Origin: Afipia sp. Root123D2
GTDB lineage: Bacteria; Pseudomonadota; Alphaproteobacteria; Rhizobiales; Xanthobacteraceae
DNA length: 64,000 bases
Assembly (NCBI RefSeq): GCF_001425835.1
Contig: NZ_LMDP01000005.1
Span: 124,001 to 188,000 of the forward strand
Direction of reading: 5' to 3'
Shown here: piece by piece, positions 27,269-36,182 of the stretch
Position numbering within the stretch: position 1 is the stretch's first letter
Layout of the letters: each line of letters begins with the position of its first letter
Made by a program: the position numbers and the translations under genes
Notes under the pieces: generated by a model
What the model was told of the DNA's origin: nothing
Databases searched by the model: none
The model's input: only the letters and a program-made list of their open reading frames with translations

Positions 27269-28507
27269 ATGGAGATGCTTGACCAAAATCCGATTACGCC
27301 GTTTGGGCGGCGACCGCTGTCGCTCAGTACCGTCGAGGCGCAACGCGGCGTGAGAGAATTCCCCGAGGGCAAGCCCGCGCACAAATGGCAGGTGTTCCGA
27401 AACATCTGTGAGGCGCGGGCATCGCTCGCCATCTCCGATCGCGCGCTTATGGTTTTGAACGCACTGCTCTCGTTTCATCCCGACACAGTATTGACTGCCG
27501 GCGCGACCGATCTGGTCGTGTTTCCCTCAAATCGGCTTCTTGCCTTGCGCGCGCATGGGATGGCAGCCTCGACCTTGCGCCGCCATCTTGCGGCGCTTGT
27601 CGATCACGGACTCGTTCTCCGAAGGGATAGTCCGAATGGCAAACGCTACGCACGCAAGACGCCTTCCGGCGATATCGAACAGGCGTTTGGCTTCGATCTC
27701 GGACCGATCGTGGCCCGATCCGACGAATTCGCTGCCGCGGCCGAAGCCGCCATCGCCAAGCGCCAGGCGCTCGGCATTCTTCGCGAACGGATGACCTTGG
27801 CGCGGCGTGACATCGCCAAGATGATTGCGACTGGTGTGGAGCAGGGTGTCGCCGCCGATTGGGCCTCCTATCATCGGACGTTCCGAGAGATCCTGACCCG
27901 GCTTCCTCGCGTCCCGAAATGTGAGATTCTTGAGCCCATCGTTGTCGAACTAGTGAGCTTGGCAAAAGCGATCGTCAAAGCTCTCGAACAACACCTTGAT
28001 CCGATCGAGCCCGTCCCGCCAATTTCATCGGCCGATCGGACTCAGAACTCAGGCCCGGAGGAGCCTAGTTCATCCGAACCTGACCCGGCACCGGGCGCCC
28101 ATGAGATGGCTGACCCCAGCAACGCTCGAACGGCCAGCGCAATCCCTATTCGCATGGTGGTCGAACTCTGTCCCGACATCGTCGACTATGCGCGCAGTGG
28201 CATCCGCACGCCGCAGGATCTCATTACGACCGCATCCACCGTTCGTTCCATGCTCGGCATTAGTCCAAGCGCCTGGGAGGAAGCCCGCATCGCAATGGGC
28301 GATGGACAAGCCAGTGTAGTGCTCTCGGCCATTCTGCAACGGGGCAACGCCATCAAGAATCCAGGAGGCTATCTCCGAATCCTGGCCCGGCGCGCCGCAG
28401 CGGGCAAATTCTCAGTCTGGCCGATGCTGATGGCGCTTCGGCGGCAAGGGCAAGCTGCCCGTGACAGAGACCCACCCTCATCTTCCTTCCCGGACGACTT
28501 TTCGTAA
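27269..28507 (+). CDS. repC: Second complete RepC initiator
   Basis: This 412-aa protein is full length and collinear with the first RepC. Blocks such as TPFGRR, HGMAASTLRRHLAALVDHGL, RRDSPNGKRYA and RSMLGISPSAWEEA are all kept, while the hinge and first 40 residues differ. ATG 27269 follows AACGAGAGG and matches the start of RepC1. It lacks adjacent repA/repB and instead has a ctRNA, its own promoter and a ParA cassette downstream on the other strand. Solitary repC replicons exist in Hyphomicrobiales. Confidence 0.93.
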   Translation: MEMLDQNPITPFGRRPLSLSTVEAQRGVREFPEGKPAHKWQVFRNICEARASLAISDRALMVLNALLSFHPDTVLTAGATDLVVFPSNRLLALRAHGMAASTLRRHLAALVDHGLVLRRDSPNGKRYARKTPSGDIEQAFGFDLGPIVARSDEFAAAAEAAIAKRQALGILRERMTLARRDIAKMIATGVEQGVAADWASYHRTFREILTRLPRVPKCEILEPIVVELVSLAKAIVKALEQHLDPIEPVPPISSADRTQNSGPEEPSSSEPDPAPGAHEMADPSNARTASAIPIRMVVELCPDIVDYARSGIRTPQDLITTASTVRSMLGISPSAWEEARIAMGDGQASVVLSAILQRGNAIKNPGGYLRILARRAAAGKFSVWPMLMALRRQGQAARDRDPPSSSFPDDFS

Positions 28508-28587
28508 AGGTGATCCTGCTTGTGTCGCTTCCCTCATTTGGTGCGTCGCGTGGCCGCGAACATGCGGCCTCAGCGCGGACATCTCTG

Positions 28588-29001
28588 TCAGGTTTCGTGC
28601 GACGGCGGCAGCCGGCCGATCCGTTTGAGGTGGTCGTAAACTATGCGGTCGATGATTCGAAGCGGCTGTGTTCGCTCCTCGGCGGCCATTTGACGGACCA
28701 CAAGGTCGATCGCATCGGGGAAGCGCAACGCGTAAGGCCGAGATGAGGATCGTTCGCCGTAGACATCGAATGGATTTCGATCGCGGGCTTTCTGAGGGCG
28801 TGATGGCTTGCGGGTCGACGCGCTTTCCGTCGAGGTCGGATGTGCTGCTGGCGCAGCGACCTGATCTTCATAGGCGGGTGTTACCACGACCGGCTTTGCC
28901 GCGGGGGTATCGATCGGCGCCGTGTTCACGCGATGAGCGCGGAAGGCGTCGCGGGGCAGGGCGGGGCGATCCGGTTTCTGTGCAGAGTCGGGATCCGTCA
29001 T
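28588..29001 (-). CDS. Small partner of ParA, possible ribbon-helix-helix DNA-binding protein
   Basis: The start ATG overlaps the parA stop (ATGA). The 137-aa protein has a disordered proline- and arginine-rich N-terminus. The compact C-terminus (residues ~88-135: YALRFPDAIDLVVRQMAAEERTQP and LRIIDRIVYDHLKRIG) reads as a beta strand followed by two helices, as in ribbon-helix-helix proteins. In type Ib partition a small RHH protein of this size binds the centromere. VirC2 next to VirC1 is an alternative. The fold is a judgement by eye. Confidence 0.6.
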   Translation of the reverse strand: MTDPDSAQKPDRPALPRDAFRAHRVNTAPIDTPAAKPVVVTPAYEDQVAAPAAHPTSTESASTRKPSRPQKARDRNPFDVYGERSSSRPYALRFPDAIDLVVRQMAAEERTQPLRIIDRIVYDHLKRIGRLPPSHET

Positions 29002-29696
29002 GCGGCGTCGCCCTGGTCGGCACCTTGGCTTGCAGCGAGCAATTCGCGGACGACCTGATCGGCGTTGTAACGGGCCTTGCGGACCGATTCGTCCTTGTCG
29101 CTCATCTGGTACAACGTGCCGTGTCCGCTTGTCATGGTGCGATAGGTGACGCGCCGGTACAGCGCGTTGGCGCAAACGGGAACTTTTTCTGCATCGAGAT
29201 AGGCGACGACCTCCTTCAGGGGCCGGGTGTTGCGGTCGAGGCTGTCGTATTCGTTGAACAGAACACGATGCTGGCTCATCGGCAGCTTTGAGCTGGCAGC
29301 ATGCTGTTCGAGATTGCGGATGGTGCGCACGACCTGGGAAGCGTCGAAGGTGTGAACCTTGCAAGGAAGGACAACGAGGTCGGCGCGGAGCGCCGACTGG
29401 ATCAAGACATCGCCATAATAGCCGGGGGTGTCGACGACGACGACGTCATAGCCGTCCAGCCGATCGATCGCCTGGGCGAGAGCCTTTTCATCAGGCGCGC
29501 GCACGAGGTCGACGCCCTGCGGGCTCAAGCCCCGCGCGACCGATGACGCATGCCATTGGTAAGAGGATCCCTGCGGATCGGCATCGACAATGGCGACCGA
29601 GTAACCGTGCTTGGCGAACTCGCCGGCGAGGATGATCGCGACGGTCGTCTTGCCGCTTCCGCCTTTCGGGTTTGCCACGGCGAAGATGCTCGGCAC
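28998..29696 (-). CDS. Small ParA-family ATPase (type Ib partition or VirC1-like)
   Basis: The start GTG 29696 follows a perfect AAGGAGG. The 232-aa protein begins directly with the deviant Walker A (NPKGGSGKTT, residues ~8-17) and has the Walker B-like VVVDTPG. It lacks the N-terminal HTH found in RepA, so it belongs to the small ParA class used in type Ib partition and in VirC1. The genes are translationally coupled to the downstream partner. Three TTGCGG-N6-CGCAAT repeats upstream, one overlapping the promoter, suggest autoregulation and a centromere. Confidence 0.88.
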   Translation of the reverse strand: MPSIFAVANPKGGSGKTTVAIILAGEFAKHGYSVAIVDADPQGSSYQWHASSVARGLSPQGVDLVRAPDEKALAQAIDRLDGYDVVVVDTPGYYGDVLIQSALRADLVVLPCKVHTFDASQVVRTIRNLEQHAASSKLPMSQHRVLFNEYDSLDRNTRPLKEVVAYLDAEKVPVCANALYRRVTYRTMTSGHGTLYQMSDKDESVRKARYNADQVVRELLAASQGADQGDAA

Positions 29697-29743
29697 TTGG
29701 TCCTCCTTAGGCGGTGAGCTCCGTCGGCGGAATGACAACATAC

Positions 29744-29772
29744 AACATAATGAACTTGCGGCAATCACGCAA
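29744..29772 (-). promoter_or_regulatory. Candidate parA promoter
   Basis: On the minus strand TTGCGT (29772-29767) and TATGTT (29749-29744) are 17 bases apart. The first TTGCGG-N6-CGCAAT repeat covers the -35 and part of the spacer, which would allow repression by the ParA partner. Confidence 0.5.
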
Positions 29773-29949
29773 TATCTCTTTTCGGTAGATCGTGATTGCG
29801 GTTTTGTCGCAATGCACTGGTTCGTTAATCGGTGATTTTGCGAATGCGGTGATGCCGCGTTGCCGGGATGTCGGATGAGGTTGTTACGGTGTTGAGGCAT
29901 TCCCGTTCTCCGGCGTTACCGTCTTGCCGAATTGCGGTCTTGCCGCAAT
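29756..29949. repeat. Three TTGCGG-N6-CGCAAT repeats (centromere, operator or oriT candidate)
   Basis: Copies lie at 29756-29773, 29796-29813 and 29932-29949. Copies 2 and 3 share 17 of 19 bases including the flanking A (ATTGCGGTTTTGTCGCAAT and ATTGCGGTCTTGCCGCAAT). The arms are near-palindromic. The block fills the gap between the divergent parA and mobC genes. The remaining part up to 30226 is otherwise empty apart from an AT-rich motif at 30046-30061 and would also be the natural place for oriT. Confidence 0.65.
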
Positions 29950-30226
29950 CAGGAGCTTGTGGATGGCACTGCGCGCCAGAAGGTTGGAGAGTTCATTCGG
30001 ACAGCTTTTTTGGACGCAAGCGCCTTCATGCGCTGAGTGTCTAACATTCAGTGTATTAGATATTGGTTGACAAGATACCGGTTTGTGGGCCAAACCGGGA
30101 AACGGCTGCTGAGCGCAGCCGAGGGCACTGACGCGCGACGCCGGCGTCCTGACGGAACGCCCGGCGTATTCGGCTTCGGTCTGACGACCGACGAGCCGCT
30201 CAACCGGAAAGAGTGTGGGGACGCGG

Positions 30227-30652
30227 ATGGCTGGCTCTGCATCACTGAGACGCAAGCCGAGACTTCGGACCGAGCTCTCCGAGACAGATGAGCAGCGTCT
30301 GCAGGAGGCCGTCGCGTTGTTTGGCTTGCCGAAAGCCGAGGTGGTGCGTCGGCTGATCCGCGCCTCCGTCCAAGCAGGCCCCGCATTGTCGGCCGAAAAC
30401 ACGCGCGCTGTTGTGGAGTTGGCGAGCCAGGTGCGCATGGTCGGCCGCAATCTCGCGCAAGTCGTCAAGGCGATTCATCGCGGCCAAGCCGTTCGCATCG
30501 AAGACACCGAGCCGGTATGGCGAGGGCTGCACGAGGTCATCGCGGCGATCAACGACGAGCTGACTGAGATGACGGTCGCCTACGGGTCGAAACTACGTCG
30601 CGAGGCCAAGCTCGCGCTGTCGGCGGAGATCTCAGGCGAGGAATTGACGTGA
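30227..30652 (+). CDS. mobC: Relaxosome accessory protein MobC
   Basis: This 141-aa protein has an N-terminal ribbon-helix-helix segment (RLRTELSETDEQRLQEAVALFGLPKAEVVRRLIRASV) and the MobC signature (VRMVGRNLAQVVKAIHRG). MobC helps melt oriT and load the relaxase. ATG 30227 has GGGGA at good distance; a GTG at 30215 is possible. The stop overlaps the relaxase start (GTGA), so the two are coupled. Confidence 0.85.
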   Translation: MAGSASLRRKPRLRTELSETDEQRLQEAVALFGLPKAEVVRRLIRASVQAGPALSAENTRAVVELASQVRMVGRNLAQVVKAIHRGQAVRIEDTEPVWRGLHEVIAAINDELTEMTVAYGSKLRREAKLALSAEISGEELT

Positions 30653-32985
30653 GCCGTGCCGCACAGATCGTCTGGTGGCTTGAACAGGTCGAGGCGGCGC
30701 GTCGGGCAGTCGTGGAGGCGCGCGCGGAACGTCGGCGGCCGCGTCGGCCGGGCGATAACGTCCGCGCACGGCAAGTACACGTCGCGCCGCTTCCCAAGAT
30801 GCCGCCGGCACAAGATATCATTCGCGGCGCGACAATTACGGGCGAGCGTGATGAGGAGCGGGCTCGCGCGATCCCGGCCGCGAGCGGAGGTGCCGGCGCA
30901 GGCCCTGGGGCCTCACCTTCGCGTGGGGCGCGGGGCTCGATCTCCGGAGGCATCAGCGCCGGTGCTGGAGCCGGAGTGAACTCGACCGGGGGAGGGCAGG
31001 GCGGTCCTCTTGGTCGAGCCCGGCAGCTCGCTGCCGGCTACCAGCCTGCCGTCATCAAGGTGGTTTCTTATGCGCGCGGTGCCGCGCGCGCCACGGCGAC
31101 CGGCCAGTATGTGCAGCGCGAGGATGTTACGCTTGAGACCCATGACGGGCGGCTGTTGACGGACCGGGAGGCCGTGGCCGAGGAGATGAAGGCTTGGTCG
31201 ACCGACTTTTCGAAGCGCGCGGAAAGCCAAGACGTCGGCGCATTCCGTCTCAAGGTTGCAGGTGTTGCAGATAACGCCGAAGGCCGAGCGTTTTGCGAGA
31301 AGGCGATCGCGTCCGCGTTCTCCGGACATCGTCACGCGACCCGCATCGATGTCGACGATAACGGACAGCTCGAAGCGCACGTTGTCGCGGCCATGGCCGG
31401 GAGCGGCAAGGAGCGATTCCGCATTCGAGAGGCTCAGGCCGCCGATCAGGAATACGACGCCAGACCACGCCGTCTCGATTCCGTTTCGGATGCCGCGGTT
31501 CGTGCCAGGATCGCAGCGGCCACAGGCATTGATGCGGAGACTGTGGTCATTCGGCCCGGGGCGACGAGCCATGGCCGCGATGGCGTCACCTACAGGCTCA
31601 ACAAGCTGATTGAGCGGGGTCCGGCGACCGACGATCGCGGGAAGAGCCTGTCCAACGTGGCGGATGCGCGGATTTCCGCCCGCGAATGGGGGCCGTCGCT
31701 TCGATCGCAATCCGCGCGCGATACCATGCACATGATCATTTCGGCGAAGGCCGGAACCGGTGTGACGGCCTTGGCCGACGCGGCGCGCGCCTTCCTGCAC
31801 GACCGCTTCGCCGATCACAAATTCATGTTTGGCGTTCACACGGATAAGGAATCGGCCGGGCATATTCACGCTCACGCCGTCATCACGGTGAAGAATGAAT
31901 CCGGCCAGAAGATCCATCCTAATCCAGAGACTTTCCGGGAGTGGCGCGAGGCTTACGCGCAGCATGCCCAGGCGCAAGGCCTGAAGATCGTCGCAACCTC
32001 GGCGAAGGAGCGGGCCTCTTCGCAAAGCTATGGTCCGAAGGATAAGGCAATCGTCGAGGCGGCGGATCGGCCGCGTCCTGCGCGAGAAGCCCGCGATCGT
32101 GCCTATGCCGCCGATCCCGGCAATCAACGTCTTATCGACAATGCCCGGCAGCGGATCCGGGTGGCGAAAACAAACCCCATCCGCCTGCCGATGTCGGCGC
32201 CGGATCGCAAAGTCGTGAACGAGGGCATCGTCGCCTGGAGGACCGTTGCGGCGGAGCAGCCTTCAAACGGCGTAGCAAAGGATATGCTCGAGCGGCTGTT
32301 GATGGCGCAGACCGTCGGTGGCATCCTGCACACGATTGGCAAACGTGTGGAGTATTTGGTTAAGGAGGGCGAGATGCCAATTACATCGGAGCAGATGGTC
32401 CAGGATTTACGCATCATGAATGATGCGGTCTCCCGGACTAGCGATCTCTTAGATGGAGAGACGAAGCAGCAATTTCGCGAAACGTCGGGGCGCTACCTGG
32501 AAACGCTCGCCAATCGGATTGATCTGCAACGCCTGCAGGAGCGTGGCGTACAGCAACTCAGCCCGGCGGACGTCGAGGCTGTAGTTGGCACGAACGCCGA
32601 TCGGCTCATCGAGAACGCCCAGGAAATCCGCGTCAAGGAAGAACGGGAAGCGACATCTGCGGAGCGTCTCGCGAATCGTGCAATCGACGTCGAGCGGCGG
32701 CAGGAGGCGCGAGGGAGTATTGATCCTACTTCGCAAGAGGAATTGAAAGCGGAAAGGGCCATCGTTGTTGGCTCGCAACAATCCGCGGCGCGTGAAGCTC
32801 GAGAGGCGGCCGCGGCGGTCGAGGCAGCGCAGGCGATCGCGGAACATCCGGCGCAGCCGCTGCCAATATCCCTGATCCAGACCGATGCCTTGGCGAAGCT
32901 TCGCGCGGAGCAGGAAAAAATCGTGCGTGAGCTCGAAGCCGAAAAGCCAAGCTTGCAATCAATCAAAGGCCAAAGGCGCAGTTGA
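30649..32985 (+). CDS. Relaxase / mobilization nuclease (VirD2-like)
   Basis: This 778-aa protein has the relaxase three-histidine motif GHIHAHAVI (His405, 407, 409), preceded by HMIISAKAGT and FGVHTDKESA. These relaxases nick oriT and lead the strand into a recipient. Unusually, about 130 residues of Gly/Ala/Arg-rich, probably disordered sequence precede the catalytic region. A long helical, Glu/Arg-rich tail (~residues 560-778) follows it. No coupling protein or type IV secretion genes are in this window, so the plasmid may be mobilizable, or its transfer genes lie elsewhere. Confidence 0.85.
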   Translation: MSRAAQIVWWLEQVEAARRAVVEARAERRRPRRPGDNVRARQVHVAPLPKMPPAQDIIRGATITGERDEERARAIPAASGGAGAGPGASPSRGARGSISGGISAGAGAGVNSTGGGQGGPLGRARQLAAGYQPAVIKVVSYARGAARATATGQYVQREDVTLETHDGRLLTDREAVAEEMKAWSTDFSKRAESQDVGAFRLKVAGVADNAEGRAFCEKAIASAFSGHRHATRIDVDDNGQLEAHVVAAMAGSGKERFRIREAQAADQEYDARPRRLDSVSDAAVRARIAAATGIDAETVVIRPGATSHGRDGVTYRLNKLIERGPATDDRGKSLSNVADARISAREWGPSLRSQSARDTMHMIISAKAGTGVTALADAARAFLHDRFADHKFMFGVHTDKESAGHIHAHAVITVKNESGQKIHPNPETFREWREAYAQHAQAQGLKIVATSAKERASSQSYGPKDKAIVEAADRPRPAREARDRAYAADPGNQRLIDNARQRIRVAKTNPIRLPMSAPDRKVVNEGIVAWRTVAAEQPSNGVAKDMLERLLMAQTVGGILHTIGKRVEYLVKEGEMPITSEQMVQDLRIMNDAVSRTSDLLDGETKQQFRETSGRYLETLANRIDLQRLQERGVQQLSPADVEAVVGTNADRLIENAQEIRVKEEREATSAERLANRAIDVERRQEARGSIDPTSQEELKAERAIVVGSQQSAAREAREAAAAVEAAQAIAEHPAQPLPISLIQTDALAKLRAEQEKIVRELEAEKPSLQSIKGQRRS

Positions 32986-33095
32986 GGGGGAATATTACCA
33001 GCGATCTCTAAAAGGAATCGCAAATATGATTGCTACGCGTTTGAACGCGCTCGCTAAGGGTGATTGAAATGTTCCTGGAGTTTGCTACGGAGATC

Positions 33096-33830
33096 CTAGC
33101 CCAAAATCTTTAGACGCATGGCGATTGCGATCGCATGTGTCTTGTTAACAGCATCAAGTTTCTCGCGAGCGGAAGCGATGTGTTTCGCTACCGTCGGTCG
33201 AGAAATGCCGAGAATGACCGAGATTTCCCAATCGGTTTTTCCCTCCCCAGCCCAGAGAAGACAGTCAAATTCACGAGGTGAAAGCTTATTGCTGCGCGTT
33301 GATCTCGGACGACGTAAACACAACCAATGCCCGATGGCAAAATTTGCAAGAAACGTAAGGGCTGATCGGTCGTTACTGCTGAGATCGTCCTTTGCTCCGC
33401 CGAAGGACAATGCCGCTGACCGCTGATCAAGCGTCGTGACCGGGATCACGAAGCCTTCGACTAACCCAAAGTCGGCAGCTTCCCCTCCGATTATCCGCGC
33501 GTTGTCTGGCTCCGAACACGACTTGTAACTTTCAGCCCAGGAAAAGGCATTTCGATCCTTTTGAAGGCGACCAACGATCGGGTCGCGCGGAAGATAATTT
33601 TGAGCGACGTATCTGGTCGCCCAGGCTTTGGGAAAATGTTGCACCATAGAGCGGGTTCGTATCTCGGTCCTTGAATTTTGCATATCAGCTGGTGGTACGA
33701 TTCCACCAAATACTGAAGCAAACCCGTAACTATTGGCGATGCTTATAAGACAATCTTGAAGGGCGCTTTGGTCGACCGCTTGCTCTATCAGCGAGATAAC
33801 TTCCCAGGTGCTCCAAAATAAGTCTGTCAT
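33096..33830 (-). CDS. LuxR-family regulator with autoinducer-binding-type domain
   Basis: The protein is 244 aa from ATG 33830; in-frame ATGs at 33854 and 33878 are alternatives. An N-terminal autoinducer-binding-like domain (YVAQNYLPRDPIVGRLQKDRNAFSW) is followed by a C-terminal GerE-type HTH (LSPREFDCLLWAGEGKTDWEISVILGISRPTVAKHIASAREKL). No luxI-type synthase is in the window, so it may be a solo regulator or may respond to a signal made elsewhere. On related plasmids such proteins (TraR-like) control transfer, and its place next to the mob genes fits that role. Confidence 0.85.
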   Translation of the reverse strand: MTDLFWSTWEVISLIEQAVDQSALQDCLISIANSYGFASVFGGIVPPADMQNSRTEIRTRSMVQHFPKAWATRYVAQNYLPRDPIVGRLQKDRNAFSWAESYKSCSEPDNARIIGGEAADFGLVEGFVIPVTTLDQRSAALSFGGAKDDLSSNDRSALTFLANFAIGHWLCLRRPRSTRSNKLSPREFDCLLWAGEGKTDWEISVILGISRPTVAKHIASAREKLDAVNKTHAIAIAMRLKILG

Positions 33831-34079
33831 TCTCAGGCCCCCGCGACTGATCATGTTCCGAGTAGATCCGTCTCGCAAAAGGCGGATGAGAGGGTCTCCC
33901 GCGACGCGCGAGATTCTAAGTGCAGAAGTGGTTCGGTATAGCGGTCGGGCGGCGCCATTATCAAACCAAGAAAAATGTTACTAGAATTCGGCGAAAGAGG
34001 AGTGTGATATTTTGTGTTTATCGCCAGCTATAGAACCTGGTTCTCGTGTGTACGGTGCCTGTAGGTTCGGGGTTTAGCG

Positions 34080-34739
34080 ATGCGCGTTCTGCTTTTGGAA
34101 GATGATGCGATGATCGGCGAGGGCCTTTCCCGGACGCTTGCGGAGGAAGGCATGTCGGTGGATTGGGTGCGCGCCGGCGGAGAGGCGGAAGCCGCGCTCG
34201 CCGATAGCGGACATGCGATTGTGCTGCTCGACCTCGGGCTGCCTGGCGCTGAAGGTTTCGATCTTTTGAAGGCGGCGCGGAGCCGGGGGTTCGATACACC
34301 TGTGCTGATCATCACGGCGCGCGACGGGCTCGACCATCGGGTGGCCGGGCTCGATCTCGGCGCGGACGATTATCTCGTCAAACCCTTCGAGACACGGGAG
34401 TTGCTCGCCAGAATGCGCGCAGTCCTCCGCCGCCGGGCGGGCAGGGCGACATCGTACCTGGTGGCGGGCGCGATTGAGCTCAATACCGAGACGCATGAGT
34501 TGTCGCATGCTGATATCGTGCAGGTGTTGCCCGCCCGCGAGTACGCTTTAATGCACGCCTTGATGGAGCGCCCGGGTCGTATTCTTTCCCGCGCACAGGT
34601 GGAGGAGCGTATTTACGGCTGGGGAGAAGAGGTGGAAAGCAACGCGGTCGATGCCCTGATCTACTCGATACGACGCAAATTCGGGAAGGACATCATCTTC
34701 AATGTGAGGGGGGCGGGCTGGATGGTACAAAAATCATGA
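34080..34739 (+). CDS. OmpR-family response regulator
   Basis: This 219-aa protein has a receiver domain with the acidic pair D8/D9, phospho-acceptor Asp51 (VLLDLGLPG) and Lys in VKPF near 101. It ends with a winged-helix DNA-binding domain. The downstream sensor kinase start overlaps its stop (ATGA), so the pair is co-translated. A small palindrome AGAACC-T-GGTTCT at 34032-34044 lies in its leader. The PepSY and COG4705 genes that follow are the likely targets. Confidence 0.92.
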   Translation: MRVLLLEDDAMIGEGLSRTLAEEGMSVDWVRAGGEAEAALADSGHAIVLLDLGLPGAEGFDLLKAARSRGFDTPVLIITARDGLDHRVAGLDLGADDYLVKPFETRELLARMRAVLRRRAGRATSYLVAGAIELNTETHELSHADIVQVLPAREYALMHALMERPGRILSRAQVEERIYGWGEEVESNAVDALIYSIRRKFGKDIIFNVRGAGWMVQKS

Positions 34740-36049
34740 CGACGGTATCGCTCCGGCGAGCAACCCTTGTCTCGATGACCGTTCTTCTGACCTTGGTCGG
34801 CGCCGCCGCGATGTTGCTCGCCTACAAGCTTGCGCGTGACGAAGCCGCTGATTTTCTTGACGGACAGTTACGCCAGGTTGCACTCAACGCCGGTTTGGGT
34901 CTTCCCGATGCTGACGCGCCGCCGGCCAGCGATCAGGATCCGGAAGATCAGATTGCGGTAACGATCTGGAAGGGTGGCGTCGTTGCCCACACCACGCTTC
35001 GCGGTCTCGATATCGCGCGGCCGAGCAAGCCCGGCTTTGAAAATGTCGTCATCGTAGGCGAGCCCTGGCGGGTCTATTCGACGGACAACGACACCTGGAC
35101 CGTGCAGGTCGCGCAGCGCGACAAGGTTCGTCAGGAATTTGCTCGAAGCGCCGCCGTGGGAGCCGCAGCTCCCATCCTGATCGTGATACCGCTGTCCTGG
35201 CTCGTCGTTGGTTGGGCGCTGAACCGGATGCTTGGACGGCTGGACACTCTGGCGCGGGATATTGCGAATCGAAGCGCGGTGGCGGCCGCAGCCATTCCCC
35301 TCACCGGAATTCCGGTCGAAGTGGCGCCCTTGGTCGAAAGCATGAACGGCCTGATCGTGCGCCTGCGCGCCGCCGTGGAAGCGCAGAAGCGATTTCTCTC
35401 CGACGCGGCGCATGAACTCCGCACCCCGCTCGCCGCGATGCAAATCCAGGTGGATAACCTCAAGATCAACAGCTCCGGTTCGGTCGGAGCGGAATTCGAG
35501 GCTGGCAAGGCGGCACTTGCGCAGGGCGTGAAGCGCGCGAGCGCCCTTGTCGGTCAACTGCTGCGGCTGGCGCGCCTCGACGAGCCCGTAGCACCCCTCA
35601 GCGAAACGGTTGAGGTGGGTCCGCTGCTGCTCGACTGCGTCGGCGATCATGTCGTGCTGGCCGAACACAAGGGCATCGATCTCGGGGCCCGGATGGAGAC
35701 GTCCGCGACGCTGCATGGTTCGGTCGAGGAATTGCGCGTTCTGTTCGCAAATCTGATCGATAACGCCGTGCGGTACACGCCATCCGGCGGGCAGGTGGAC
35801 ATTTCCCTGACTCTGCGCGACGGGCGAAGCGTTGTCGAGGTTCTGGATACGGGTACCGGTCTGCCGCCCGGCGCCATTTCCCGCATCTTCGATCGGTTCT
35901 ATCGCGCGTCGCCGCCGGACGTCGAGGGAACCGGTCTGGGGCTGGCGATCGCGCGGCGAATTGCCGAGCGCAATGGTCTTGTCCTGACCGTCGAGAACCG
36001 CCCCGACGGGGCAGCCGGCGTTCTCGCGCGCGTCACATTACCGGCATAG
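34736..36049 (+). CDS. Sensor histidine kinase
   Basis: This 437-aa membrane kinase has a transmembrane segment near residues 8-30, a periplasmic loop of ~110 residues and a second transmembrane segment near 138-162. The dimerisation region follows with His226 in HELRTPLAA. The ATPase domain contains NLIDNAVRYTP (N box) and DTGTGLPPG/GTGLGLAIA (G boxes). The order and sizes resemble QseC/TctE-type kinases that sense metals or organic acids. The actual signal is unknown. It partners the response regulator just upstream. Confidence 0.92.
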   Translation: MTTVSLRRATLVSMTVLLTLVGAAAMLLAYKLARDEAADFLDGQLRQVALNAGLGLPDADAPPASDQDPEDQIAVTIWKGGVVAHTTLRGLDIARPSKPGFENVVIVGEPWRVYSTDNDTWTVQVAQRDKVRQEFARSAAVGAAAPILIVIPLSWLVVGWALNRMLGRLDTLARDIANRSAVAAAAIPLTGIPVEVAPLVESMNGLIVRLRAAVEAQKRFLSDAAHELRTPLAAMQIQVDNLKINSSGSVGAEFEAGKAALAQGVKRASALVGQLLRLARLDEPVAPLSETVEVGPLLLDCVGDHVVLAEHKGIDLGARMETSATLHGSVEELRVLFANLIDNAVRYTPSGGQVDISLTLRDGRSVVEVLDTGTGLPPGAISRIFDRFYRASPPDVEGTGLGLAIARRIAERNGLVLTVENRPDGAAGVLARVTLPA

Positions 36050-36182
36050 CGCACTTTTCTCTTCTCGCCGCACCCATGCTCATTCTGTCCTCAGTCTCCG
36101 GGGCCATGGTCACCTCATCGGAGCGGGCCGTCGCCGACGCGCCGCGCATCCGTTCGCAAGCGGGGGCGAATTGGAGAGACAC

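Noticed and set aside
33027-33068. 13-codon frame after the relaxase gene with a fair ribosome binding site
   Set aside because: Too short to judge, with no sign of a leader peptide function.
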